From contig JAPULM010000437.1 in assembly GCA_027294925.1 (NCBI GenBank), forward strand, positions 1-18,155: 18,155 nucleotides of DNA. The letters are read 5' to 3'. Below the pieces are notes generated by a model, which did not search any database, was not told the DNA's origin, and saw only the letters and a program-made list of their open reading frames with translations. The first letter of the stretch is position 1, and every line of letters starts with the position of its first letter. Source of the stretch: a bacterium. Its GTDB lineage: Bacteria; Tectomicrobia; Entotheonellia; Entotheonellales; Entotheonellaceae. The position numbers and the translations under genes were made by a program. This document shows, piece after piece, positions 7,957 through 15,783 of this stretch.

Positions 7957-7981
7957 ACAGACATCTGTCAACACCATGGTG
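7957..7981. promoter_or_regulatory. Two adjacent dyads in the adh leader, possible operators
   Basis: ACAGA-CA-TCTGT (7957-7968) and the perfect palindrome CACCATGGTG (7972-7981) lie side by side over and just after the predicted transcription start. Their placement suits repressor binding, but no regulator gene is in the window. Both are short enough to be chance. Confidence 0.3.
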
Positions 7982-8010
7982 GATCATCGATCGCGCAGAG
8001 GAGAAAAGAA

Positions 8011-9102
8011 ATGAAGGCAGCAGTGCTTTATGGCGCCCACCAACCTTTAGTCGTGGAAGAATTGAATTTGTTACCCCCCAAAGCCGGTGAGGTACGCGTC
8101 CGCTTTGCCGCCAGCGGCGTTTGCCACAGCGATTTACACTACATCAAGGGCGACCGAACCTGTCCTATGCCGGTTGTTCTGGGGCACGAAGGGGCAGGCA
8201 TTATTGAAGAAGTCGGGCTCGGCGTCACCTATGTCAAACCAGGCGATCATGTCATTCTCTCCCTGGTTCCGGCGTGCGGCACCTGCGAAGATTGCGTTGC
8301 CGGCCGGCCAAACCTGTGCGAAGTCCGCTATACCTTAAACGGCAATTTACCGGATGGCACAACACGCCTCCGCAAAGGTAACGATGAAGTCAAGCATTTC
8401 GCCTGTGTCTCTTCCTTTGCCGAATACGGCGTGGTACCGGAGGGCACACTGGTACGTATTGATGATGATATGCCATTGGGTCAAGCAGCCTTAATTGGGT
8501 GTTGTGTGACGACTGGTGTTGGGGCGGCGTTATGGACCGCCAAGGTACAGCCGGGCAGCAGCGTGGTGGTCATCGGCTGCGGTGGTGTCGGCCTGAACAT
8601 CATTCAAGGTGCAGCACTGGCCGGCGCACAACGCATTATCGCGGTTGACACCATGCCGAGCAAATTGGAATATGCCGATCTATTCGGCGCTACGCATCTG
8701 GTCAATGCCGCCGACAACAATCCGGTTGAAGCAGTGCGAGAGCTGACCAAAGGGCGCGGGGTTGACTATGCATTTGAAGCGATTGGCTTAACCGAAACCT
8801 CCGTGCAAGCCCTACAATGCACCCGGCGAGGTGGCAAGGCCATCATTGTCGGCGTGATTCGGCATGGCGCCCAACTAACCATCGATCCGGATTTCTTACA
8901 CCAGGATAGGCAACTTTTGGGCTGTACCTATGGCTCCGCCAACATGCGCGCCGGCATGCCACAATTGATCGAACTCTATCGGGCTAAGAAGCTGAAGCTG
9001 GACGAATTGGTCAGCCGTACGTACCCGCTAGAAGGCATTAACGACGCATTTGCAGCGCTGGAGCAAGGCGAAGTGGCACGTAGCATTATTTCGTACGATT
9101 AA
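8011..9102 (+). CDS. Zn-dependent alcohol dehydrogenase (MDR family)
   Basis: A 363-residue NAD(P)-dependent medium-chain dehydrogenase oxidising an alcohol or reducing an aldehyde in the cytoplasm; the substrate is unknown. Catalytic zinc ligands are Cys38 (GVCHSD), His59-Glu60 (GHEG) and Cys164 (IGCCVTTG). The structural zinc set is complete: Cys89, 92, 95 and 103 (CGTCEDCVAGRPNLC). The Rossmann motif GCGGVG is at 189-194, with Asp213 ending the second strand, which favours NAD over NADP. ATG 8011 is preceded by AGAGGAG at 7 nt; the frame is open upstream to 7849, but that extension does not look like the family. It is divergent from the rhodanese gene and faces the membrane-protein gene end to end. 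Class III-like ADHs are the closest relatives, but a formaldehyde/glutathione role is not shown. Confidence 0.93.
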   Translation: MKAAVLYGAHQPLVVEELNLLPPKAGEVRVRFAASGVCHSDLHYIKGDRTCPMPVVLGHEGAGIIEEVGLGVTYVKPGDHVILSLVPACGTCEDCVAGRPNLCEVRYTLNGNLPDGTTRLRKGNDEVKHFACVSSFAEYGVVPEGTLVRIDDDMPLGQAALIGCCVTTGVGAALWTAKVQPGSSVVVIGCGGVGLNIIQGAALAGAQRIIAVDTMPSKLEYADLFGATHLVNAADNNPVEAVRELTKGRGVDYAFEAIGLTETSVQALQCTRRGGKAIIVGVIRHGAQLTIDPDFLHQDRQLLGCTYGSANMRAGMPQLIELYRAKKLKLDELVSRTYPLEGINDAFAALEQGEVARSIISYD

Positions 9103-9186
9103 GCTGGTTACGATTTTGGACCATTAAGAGGGGGGGGTAATGGATTTGCAACGACAAGGGAAAACTTGCCTGATAACCGGCGCTCG

Positions 9187-10755
9187 TTAAGGAAAGTAAA
9201 AAAACGCACCCGTTTTCTGCTGCGGACGATAAGGCAGCGTCTCTTGCTGCAAATGAGCCAGTGCGGCAGAACGGTGTGGCACATAGATCACAGCAACCGT
9301 GTCGTCATACACCTTCACCCATTCAGGATGCTTCGCTATAGCATCTGCAAGCTTACTTTGGCGCTCGAACATCATGACATCAATATCGAGATTAGCCGTA
9401 TACCCCTCGAAATCACCCGCATAATAATTTACCAACTGTGACTCGACGAATTTGGGTTCATAGACGGTCTCATAGCGTCCGTCGCTCGAGACTTTATAAT
9501 CCGGATATAAGTGCCAAATCGCATATTGGGACCAGTTAAAGTTGACGGACATATTAGGTCCAAGGCGATGTTGTTTGAGAAATCGGATAGCCTGGGTCGG
9601 ATAGCTCTGGGTCGAGCCATACACCCGATAATGATGCTGCTTGAGATCGGTAATGCCCAAAAAGACCATCAGAACGCCTGGTATTAACATCAAATAAACC
9701 AGTGGACCATTCGACTCTAGAAGGCGAAAGCCTTGTCGATTCTTTTTCACCACATGTTCCGTCCATAAGGCGGCAAACGAATTCATCATTACTAGAGAAG
9801 CAGCAATGACCATAAAAGGGAAAATACGCGCATGCATAGCGGTCATCACCGCACAAATTGCAAAAAAACTAGTGTCGGTTACGCGCCTCCAGCTTTTCGA
9901 CACCACACACAATATGGAGGTAACGCAAACAATGATCAGATAGATGTTTTGAATCATGGGCTTTATACTAACCGCTTGCCACTCCGTAATATTGGCTCTT
10001 TTGAGACTCAGGGCCATGGCCAGATAGGTGAACAAGCGAAACCCGTATGGATTGCAAAGCGGGGCCAGCCAAGACAGCAGCAACAGGGTGGCCAAATGCC
10101 GCCTTTCCGAAGACGTGGGCTGCCGTCCAAGGTCATCCGTACCGAGTAGAAAAGAGACCAGACCAAGACTCATTAAAGCCAGGCCAACGACAAAGCCGCC
10201 GTGTAAATTCGTCCACAGGGCCATGACAACAGGTAGCGTGTTAATCCACAGCCGATGCCCTCTACGGTAAAGCTCAAAAACGAAAAAGACGACGGCAGTG
10301 AGGAGAAAACTGAAGCTATGTGGCCGGATATTGGTAAATAACGCCACGATGGTGACACAAAAAATAGCCACGGCAAGAAGAAAAAAACCATGCGGCCAAC
10401 GCCACCACCACAGGACAAATAAAAGCCCGATCATCAGACTGAGAATAAGGCTACGCACCGTCAGCAACCCACGATTGCCGCCGATTAAATAAGCATAACC
10501 GAAGGTCAGCTCGGTTAGCCATTCATGATTGATCCATTCATCGCCAAAAGCCGTAAAGGAGTAGGGATCGGTTTTCTGCAGCGCACCGAGCTGAATGTGA
10601 TCCATACCGTATTTGGTATGGCCCCACAAATCAGGATCGACCGCAATAGAAAGCGCATAGCGAAACACAATCGCCGCCAAGATGCCAATAACAAGCACAA
10701 GTTTCACCCAACTGACCGAGCCTGTTTGTCGAGTAGATAAATGACCACTATTCAT
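9187..10755 (-). CDS. Polytopic membrane protein, GT-C glycosyltransferase-like, unknown function
   Basis: A 522-residue integral membrane protein with about ten hydrophobic segments (for example 17-38, 97-117, 122-140, 148-162, 172-200) and a C-terminal extracytoplasmic domain of ~130 residues. Early motifs VDPDLWGHTKYG (39-50), DPYSF and NHEWLTE (76-82) follow the first membrane segment. This is the place where GT-C glycosyltransferases, which use lipid-linked sugars, carry catalytic acidic residues. NLHGGF (183-188) is another conserved-looking block. I recognise the pattern from uncharacterised bacterial membrane proteins, not from a named enzyme, so glycosyl transfer is inference. ATG 10755 lacks a clear Shine-Dalgarno site. 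The gene stands alone, with no glycan-synthesis neighbours. It converges with the alcohol dehydrogenase gene across an 84-nt gap that contains a run of eight G and no clear terminator. Confidence 0.85.
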   Translation of the reverse strand: MNSGHLSTRQTGSVSWVKLVLVIGILAAIVFRYALSIAVDPDLWGHTKYGMDHIQLGALQKTDPYSFTAFGDEWINHEWLTELTFGYAYLIGGNRGLLTVRSLILSLMIGLLFVLWWWRWPHGFFLLAVAIFCVTIVALFTNIRPHSFSFLLTAVVFFVFELYRRGHRLWINTLPVVMALWTNLHGGFVVGLALMSLGLVSFLLGTDDLGRQPTSSERRHLATLLLLSWLAPLCNPYGFRLFTYLAMALSLKRANITEWQAVSIKPMIQNIYLIIVCVTSILCVVSKSWRRVTDTSFFAICAVMTAMHARIFPFMVIAASLVMMNSFAALWTEHVVKKNRQGFRLLESNGPLVYLMLIPGVLMVFLGITDLKQHHYRVYGSTQSYPTQAIRFLKQHRLGPNMSVNFNWSQYAIWHLYPDYKVSSDGRYETVYEPKFVESQLVNYYAGDFEGYTANLDIDVMMFERQSKLADAIAKHPEWVKVYDDTVAVIYVPHRSAALAHLQQETLPYRPQQKTGAFFYFP

Positions 10756-10975
10756 CTGTATTTAAACTTTCAAATCATGCAGGATTTATCTTTCTGGTTT
10801 TATCGGTTCATGGCTTAAAAATCCTTATGCTGAACACCTCCCGGAAACAGCGCACCCACCATCGCACCACCCGCGGCAATTCAAGTTCCTCGTGCATATT
10901 GCCGAACTACTTGAAAAAGGCCCACCTGCGGCCAATATAGGCTGAATAAACACCATGAGGAGGTAAACACAAAAG
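10756..10975. other. Intergenic region with divergent promoters expected
   Basis: No gene is seen in this 220-nt gap between the membrane-protein gene (minus) and the small basic protein gene (plus), so it should hold both promoters. On the plus strand TTGAAA (10911-10916) is followed 17-19 nt later by AATATAGG (10934-10941), the best candidate for the small gene. AT-rich sequence near 10760-10800 is compatible with a leftward promoter, but no clear hexamer pair stands out. Confidence 0.35.
10955..10966 (+). other. Three-codon mini-ORF containing the Shine-Dalgarno site
   Basis: ATG-AGG-AGG-TAA: the AGGAGG that serves the next gene (10958-10963) is itself framed by a start and a stop codon, with two rare-type arginine codons. 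This may be coincidence, because AGGAGG preceded by ATG is easy to form. The spacing from AGGAGG to the real start at 10976 is 12 nt, longer than usual. Confidence 0.3.
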
Positions 10976-11119
10976 ATGGCAACAAAACGTAAAAAAAAAG
11001 CAGTGGTCCAGTTTCAAGTTGGTCGGGATGTCGCAACCGGACGATTCATTCCACTCGCCGTCGCCAAGCGGCGTCGGAAATCTGCTGTCGTTGAAACCAT
11101 TCGTATGATCAAACATTAA
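10976..11119 (+). CDS. Small basic protein (47 aa) with RDxxTGRF motif, unknown function
   Basis: This short gene has ATG 10976, AGGAGG upstream, a stop at 11117-11119 and a strong intrinsic terminator 33 nt later, so it is very likely expressed. The product is strongly basic: a Lys/Arg cluster at 4-8 (KRKKK) and another at 31-35 (KRRRK). The centre GRDVATGRFIP followed by AKRR and VVETIR resembles a widespread group of very small uncharacterised bacterial proteins with an R-D-x-x-T-G-R/Q-F core and a following A-K/E-R-R segment. No membrane segment or cysteine is present. Nucleic-acid binding or an antitoxin-like role can be imagined from the charge, but nothing proves it. It stands alone between two minus-strand genes. 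Confidence 0.8.
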   Translation: MATKRKKKAVVQFQVGRDVATGRFIPLAVAKRRRKSAVVETIRMIKH

Positions 11120-11151
11120 CGCACAGCATCTACGAGTCGGCTGAAATGACA

Positions 11152-11184
11152 AAACGGTGGCTCGCTACGAGTCACCGTTTTTTT
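11152..11184 (+). terminator. Rho-independent terminator of the small basic protein gene
   Basis: A 13-bp stem (11152-11164 with 11168-11180, one G-U pair) closes a CTA loop. The last three stem bases and the next four make a run of seven T on the plus strand. It lies 33 nt after the stop codon. The matching A-run gives only four T on the minus strand, so leftward activity would be weaker. Confidence 0.92.
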
Positions 11185-11416
11185 ACCCAAGCCTCAAACA
11201 ACCCGTCTTGTGCCCGAATTTCCCTTTCTCATACTTTATCACTCAGATAGCCGGGCAGACATCTCTGAGCGCTTCTAAACGTTGGAGCACCTTTGAAATC
11301 AACGGATTCCGCCTTGATAAACTGGTGGGATAATTGCGCTATGCACTAGATCCCGAGCCCCTCACGATAACGCCCCCCTCAGCGCCAACCTGTGGCATCA
11401 ATTGCATTACGCAGTA

Positions 11417-12415
11417 CTACCCGCGCGACGACGGTAGGGTCCACTCCTCGCCTCGAACGGACGGATCAAACAGCTCATCCACAGGTAGGTGGTTCTTAAT
11501 CATACCCTGAGCCTTGGCATACCGAATAAGGGTGTCGAGATTCTTGCGGTTAACGGCATTTAAGCCATACACCCAGGGATCCGCTCCAAGAATCTTTTCT
11601 TGCTCATCCCAGGCGTCGCGAAACCAGGCCAGCGGCACCCGCCGCGGATTTTGCATGCGTTGGTAGGTGGCCCGTTTGGAGCGCTCAAACGCAATCAGCA
11701 GATTCATCGGTACCCACGGATGGCGATCAACGATGTCTTGTTTAATCGCTATCAGATGCATAATGGGAAAAATACCGGTGCGCTGAACATATTCGACCTC
11801 TAGGGCTTTATAGTTTTCAAACAATCGCGCCACACGAGGATCCTGATCCAGGATCGGACCTATGATATCGGGATGGATGACCCCGTCCAACTCCCCTTCC
11901 GCCAGCATGCTCTCGACCCGTTTAGCGGTTGGAATACGTTGTAAATTCAGACCTGGAGGTGGATCAAATGGGACGTCCTCTTCTTTTTCCGCCAACCAGT
12001 TGATCTGCTGGCATGGCACATCAAACTCGTCTTCCAAAATGCCGCGAATCCAGACCAGGGCAGTGGCCTGAAAGGTTTTGAGTCCCACCTTACGTCCAAT
12101 CAGATCGGTAGGCTTGACAATCCCCTTATTGGTGTTGATAAAAATAAATCCATGCCGAAAACGTCGGTGATTAAATACCGGAATGGCTGTCAGATCATCC
12201 GCCTCGCCTCGATCCTTGGCCATTAAATAAGAGGCGCAGGACAGCTCGCAGATGTCAAACGCACGGTGCCGAAGCATCCGCCAATGGCGGGTGGACGAAT
12301 CCATCTCGGTCAACACGGTATATGCCACCCCGTCAGGCTGTATCGTCCCTTCTTTGAGGGAGCGAATAAGCTCATAGTCACCACTGGCCAGCGTAAGGTG
12401 CAATTTTTTGGTCAT
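11417..12415 (-). CDS. 4,5-dihydroxyphthalate decarboxylase-like / solute-binding-fold protein
   Basis: A 332-residue protein of the family annotated as 4,5-dihydroxyphthalate decarboxylase, which shares the type 2 periplasmic-binding (NMT1-like) fold. Recognisable stretches are the N-terminal LTLASGDYELIRSLKEGTIQ, the ICELSCASYLMAKDRGE segment and PTDLIGRKVGLKTFQATALVWIRG. There is no signal peptide or lipobox, so the protein should be cytoplasmic, which argues for an enzyme or sensor and against a transport receptor. I chose ATG 12415 (GGGAGA 6 nt upstream); the frame is open another 123 codons upstream, but that part runs over the promoter and antisense to the CoA-transferase gene and looks non-coding. 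It is divergent from that gene with a 99-nt gap, so shared regulation is likely. Substrate is unknown; the family includes many members that are not true decarboxylases. Confidence 0.85.
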   Translation of the reverse strand: MTKKLHLTLASGDYELIRSLKEGTIQPDGVAYTVLTEMDSSTRHWRMLRHRAFDICELSCASYLMAKDRGEADDLTAIPVFNHRRFRHGFIFINTNKGIVKPTDLIGRKVGLKTFQATALVWIRGILEDEFDVPCQQINWLAEKEEDVPFDPPPGLNLQRIPTAKRVESMLAEGELDGVIHPDIIGPILDQDPRVARLFENYKALEVEYVQRTGIFPIMHLIAIKQDIVDRHPWVPMNLLIAFERSKRATYQRMQNPRRVPLAWFRDAWDEQEKILGADPWVYGLNAVNRKNLDTLIRYAKAQGMIKNHLPVDELFDPSVRGEEWTLPSSRG

Positions 12416-12514
12416 CTTTGCTCTCCCATGATAGATTAGGTGTGTTACTCTGTCTTCCAAACCATAGGGCTCTGACGATGGCCGATCCCATATGTGCAAG
12501 AAGGGTACACCAAC
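12416..12514. promoter_or_regulatory. Divergent promoter region of the decarboxylase-like / CoA-transferase pair
   Basis: The 99 nt between the two divergent starts must hold both ribosome-binding sites (GGGAGA leftward, AAGGG rightward) and probably both promoters. No convincing hexamer pair or operator dyad is visible. Confidence 0.4.
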
Positions 12515-13732
12515 ATGCTTGACGGTCTGCAAGGCATTACTGTAATCCAAACAGCCACTGTACTCGCTGGACCCATGGCGGCCAGGCTCTTGGCGGACTG
12601 GGGGGCCGAAGTCATCCGGATCGAACGCCCCATCGGCGGTGATCTGTCGCGCCAGCTGGCCAGGGCGATGGTAGGGGGAGGACCGATTCCGTCTAATATC
12701 GACTACGTGTCCGAAAATATTAATCGAAACAAGAAAAGAATGACGCTGGACCTCGGCCAGACAAGCGGCAAGCAGATCATGCATCGCCTCTTAGCAAAGG
12801 CGGACGTCCTGCTGGCCAACTTCCGGCCACGTGAGCTGGTGAAATTCAACCTGACTTACGACATCCTGAGCGAACTGAATCCGCGTTTGATCGTCGCCAA
12901 TTTAAGCGGCTACGGGCGCCATGGCCCCGAACAGAATCTACCCGGCTATGAAGGCATCAGCTTTTTTTCGCGCGCCGGGATTATGCATACGCTACAAGTA
13001 CCGGGCATGGCGCCGCCACAGTATCCCATCGGTATGGGCGATTTTTCAACCGGCATGACACTGGCCTATGGCATTATGCTAGCGCTTTTTGTACGGCAAC
13101 GCAGCGGTGTTGGACAAGAGGTAGATGCATCGCTGTTCAACAGTGGCATGTACGCGCTGTCCAATGATATCGCCGGCTCCCTTGTTAGTGGAGAAGACCG
13201 CGACAAGGTAGCGCGGCAAGACGTGGTCAATCCACTGGCCGGTTATTACGAGACGCAAGACCAGCGCTGGGTGCGCATTGGTATGGTGCAGCCCGATCTG
13301 TACTGGTCGCGATTCTGTCAGGCCATCGACCGACCGGATGTCGAGCACGATACCAGATTCACCACCTTCGAGCCGAGGATCGAAAACCACGATGCCCTGT
13401 TTGAGATCCTGGTCGCCGTGTTCAAAACCCGCACCTATGCGGAGTGGAAAACGCGCCTGACGGAGGCCGGCTTACCCTGGGGACCCGTGCAGAATCTGCC
13501 GGAGATTATTCACGATGCACAGGCGCGGGCAAACGATATGTTTCTGCCTATGGATCATCCTGAGCATGGGCGTATGGAAGTGGTGAACAACCCCATTCGC
13601 CTTAGCAAAACCACGCTAGTGCCATTGCAGCCGGCGGCGCCACTCGGCCAACATACCACAGCCGTGTTGCTGGCGCATGGGTATACGCAAGAAGAAATCA
13701 ATCGGTTTAGAGATGATGGCGCTATTGCTTGA
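12515..13732 (+). CDS. Family III CoA-transferase (CaiB/BaiF type)
   Basis: A 405-residue enzyme that moves coenzyme A between an acyl-CoA and a free carboxylic acid. The N-terminus LDGLQGITVIQTATVLAGPMA is typical. LADWGAEVIRIERP (27-39) is the CoA-binding strand. NRNKKRMTLDL (71-80) and VLLANFRPREL (98-108) are family blocks. The catalytic Asp is Asp176 in PIGMGDFSTGMTLAYGI, equivalent to Asp169 of formyl-CoA transferase. SGYGRHGP (131-138) is also present. ATG 12515 has AAGGG 9 nt upstream; an in-frame GTG at 12494 would add seven residues before the conserved start and looks worse. It stops with TGA. It is divergent from the decarboxylase-like gene, so both may act on one carboxylated, perhaps aromatic, substrate; that is inference. 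Confidence 0.95.
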   Translation: MLDGLQGITVIQTATVLAGPMAARLLADWGAEVIRIERPIGGDLSRQLARAMVGGGPIPSNIDYVSENINRNKKRMTLDLGQTSGKQIMHRLLAKADVLLANFRPRELVKFNLTYDILSELNPRLIVANLSGYGRHGPEQNLPGYEGISFFSRAGIMHTLQVPGMAPPQYPIGMGDFSTGMTLAYGIMLALFVRQRSGVGQEVDASLFNSGMYALSNDIAGSLVSGEDRDKVARQDVVNPLAGYYETQDQRWVRIGMVQPDLYWSRFCQAIDRPDVEHDTRFTTFEPRIENHDALFEILVAVFKTRTYAEWKTRLTEAGLPWGPVQNLPEIIHDAQARANDMFLPMDHPEHGRMEVVNNPIRLSKTTLVPLQPAAPLGQHTTAVLLAHGYTQEEINRFRDDGAIA

Positions 13733-13804
13733 AATTATTATGTCGACATTGGTGTTATATGCGTGTGGATGTATAAGCTATAGGCAATCCCTGGCAGGAG
13801 GCGA

Positions 13805-14458
13805 ATGGTCTATAAACCCGCGTCTCCATCGGTAATTCTTGCAAATCGCATGGTGATTACGATGAAAAAGTTAGGACTTCTGACGATCGTCGCCTTAATT
13901 GTTGTTGGATTCTTCGTCACCAATCCATTCTCGGCGCCCATGCAGGACGCCAAAGACACCGCAAAGTTATCACAGCCTCAATCTTCCAAGTACGCCAAAC
14001 CGAGCGATGCGGCTCTCAAACAAAAGCTGACCCCTCTACAATACAAAGTCACTCAGCACGAAGGCACCGAGCCACCCTTTCGCAACGCCTACTGGGAGCA
14101 TAAAAAAGACGGCATCTACGTCGACATCGTATCGGGAGAGCCCCTGTTCAGTTCCTTGGATAAATTTGCTTCCGGCACCGGCTGGCCAAGCTTCACCAAA
14201 CCGCTCGCACCTGCCAATATCATCGAGAAAACCGACCGCCGCTTCTTCACGACCCGAACCGAGGTGCGAAGCAAGCACGCTGATTCCCATCTCGGCCACA
14301 TCTTCAACGATGGGCCAGCGCCGACCAGACTGCGCTACTGCATCAATTCGGCTGCCTTACGGTTCGTTCCAAAAGATCAGCTAGAGCTGCAAGGCTTGGG
14401 TGAATTCGCCAAGCTATTCGCGCCGACGCAGAACGTAGAGGCGCTCAAGAGGCAATAG
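13805..14458 (+). CDS. msrB: Exported peptide-methionine (R)-S-oxide reductase MsrB, zinc-free one-cysteine type
   Basis: Reduces methionine-R-sulfoxide in proteins. The MsrB domain covers ~74-190: [29 protein letters not shown] (121-130), [12 protein letters not shown] (160-171) and [11 protein letters not shown] with catalytic Cys179. The two CxxC zinc motifs are gone (VDIV at ~106-109, SKHAD at ~156-160), as in PilB-type MsrB. Cys179 is the only cysteine, so there is no resolving cysteine. A hydrophobic segment after Lys-Lys (20-44, ending near FSA) is a signal peptide or anchor, placing the enzyme outside the cytoplasm. Start choice is open: ATG 13805 has AGGAGG only 3 nt upstream, while ATG 13862 gives a textbook signal peptide but no Shine-Dalgarno site. 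It follows the CoA-transferase by 72 nt on the same strand. Confidence 0.93.
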   Translation: MVYKPASPSVILANRMVITMKKLGLLTIVALIVVGFFVTNPFSAPMQDAKDTAKLSQPQSSKYAKPSDAALKQKLTPLQYKVTQHEGTEPPFRNAYWEHKKDGIYVDIVSGEPLFSSLDKFASGTGWPSFTKPLAPANIIEKTDRRFFTTRTEVRSKHADSHLGHIFNDGPAPTRLRYCINSAALRFVPKDQLELQGLGEFAKLFAPTQNVEALKRQ

Positions 14459-14503
14459 CCTACCATTACCCCTGGCGGGAGAAGATTGGAAGGAGGAGCG
14501 TGC

Positions 14504-15622
14504 TCATACAACAAAACGACTATAGGCAAACGGACGCAACAGGGGTGATATCTCATCATGATAAACCCAGGCAGCCAAGAGCTGACAGACGGCAGGCGCA
14601 ATAGCCCAGCCATGACCTGACCATCCCGTGGCAAAAAACGTGTTTGTCGTCCCAGGCACACGGTCGATGATTGGGATATCATCAATGCTGCTGCTCTCGC
14701 GCCGATCCGTTTTTGCCATGGCGACGGAAACACCCGCCAGACACGGATAGACCGCAACCGCTTCTGCGATGTTCCCCTGCACCTGATCGGACTCGGGCTC
14801 ACCCTGTCCACTCTCAGGGTTCCACCGCCCCCGCCAACCGCCGGAAATCATGATGTGTCCGTCAGGCATCGATTTCATGGCAAGACGCCGATGGGCGTGC
14901 CCAATCAAATGCTGTAAGGGCATCGGCTCGACAGGCTCAGTCAAAACGATCTGCGGCAGGACAGGCCATACGGGCAGCGTAACGCCAAACTCAGCCTGTA
15001 ACACGTCCGCAACATGGGTATTGCAAAGCAATAGCAAGCTGCGCTCCACGCTAATGCGTTCTTCCTCGGCTGTGATGACCGCCGTCACACGCTCACCGGA
15101 CCGCTCCAGCCCTAGCACGGGGGTCTGCTCTCGAATGACAGCGCCGCAACGCTGGGCGGCTTGGGCCAATCCACGTGTAGTGGCAGTGTGATCCGCCACC
15201 CCGTCATCAGGACAATATAACGCTGCCATGATACGATCACTCAGCAACGGTTCCATCTCACGTACAGCTTCGGCCGCAAGAAGTTTTGTCGGGATACCTT
15301 GCTGTTCTTGCATCCAGGCCCGTGTCGGCGCGCCGTGCAGATCACGCGCCCGCTCGATCAGGTGGAGATTGCCAAGCCGCTCGTACCCTGTCGGAGCCCC
15401 AATTTGTTCTTCCAGAACAGGCCACCGTTCATACGCCACGCGCATAAGGGGCAGCTCTCGCAGATCACGTCCATTAGCGCGCACGCCACGCTTGCCCAAA
15501 CCGCCTGACGCCCCACCTGCAATCTGTCCAGCCTCGAGCACAAGCACCTCAGCCCCACGCTTGGCAAGCTCCCAGGCAACACCCGCGCCATACACGCCAG
15601 CACCAACGATCACGAAATCCAC
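14504..15622 (-). CDS. FAD-dependent oxidoreductase, DAO/glycine-sarcosine oxidase family
   Basis: A 372-residue flavoprotein that would oxidise an amine or amino acid. The N-terminal dinucleotide motif GAGVYGAGVAWEL (7-19) with Glu30 ending the second strand binds FAD. GGASGGLGKRGVRA follows. The C-terminal FATGWSGHGWAIAPA is the usual second flavin contact. The middle (DDGVADHTATTRGLAQAA) is typical of sarcosine-oxidase-beta and HcnC-like proteins. The start is GTG 15622, preceded by AGGAG at 8 nt; no ATG fits as well. The frame ends in TGA at 14506-14504, so TGA is a normal stop in this genome. It converges with msrB across 45 nt and lies downstream of the propeller gene across a 161-nt gap. 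Substrate cannot be told from sequence. Confidence 0.92.
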   Translation of the reverse strand: MDFVIVGAGVYGAGVAWELAKRGAEVLVLEAGQIAGGASGGLGKRGVRANGRDLRELPLMRVAYERWPVLEEQIGAPTGYERLGNLHLIERARDLHGAPTRAWMQEQQGIPTKLLAAEAVREMEPLLSDRIMAALYCPDDGVADHTATTRGLAQAAQRCGAVIREQTPVLGLERSGERVTAVITAEEERISVERSLLLLCNTHVADVLQAEFGVTLPVWPVLPQIVLTEPVEPMPLQHLIGHAHRRLAMKSMPDGHIMISGGWRGRWNPESGQGEPESDQVQGNIAEAVAVYPCLAGVSVAMAKTDRRESSSIDDIPIIDRVPGTTNTFFATGWSGHGWAIAPAVCQLLAAWVYHDEISPLLRPFAYSRFVV

Positions 15623-15783
15623 CCAACTTGCTCCTATCCGCCTTGCGGTCTACAATGATGCCAAACCCCTGCGTCACGCCAAGCATGCGTCTGCTATCCT
15701 AGCACGATTCGCCCTCCGCCAACTCCTCCGGCACTACCTCGGCAAGTGTCAATCCGGACGCACGAGCGTGCTGGCCCAAATGC

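Noticed and set aside
9130..9137. Run of eight G between convergent genes
   Set aside because: A homopolymer in non-coding sequence; no reason to give it a function, though it is a likely sequencing-error spot.
11291..11319. Promoter-like TTGAAA - 17 nt - GATAAA on the plus strand, possible small RNA start
   Set aside because: No gene, conserved structure or T-run terminator follows before the opposing gene at 11417.
12416..12784. N-terminal extension of the decarboxylase-like protein
   Set aside because: The open frame upstream of ATG 12415 crosses the divergent promoter and lies antisense to conserved CoA-transferase sequence.
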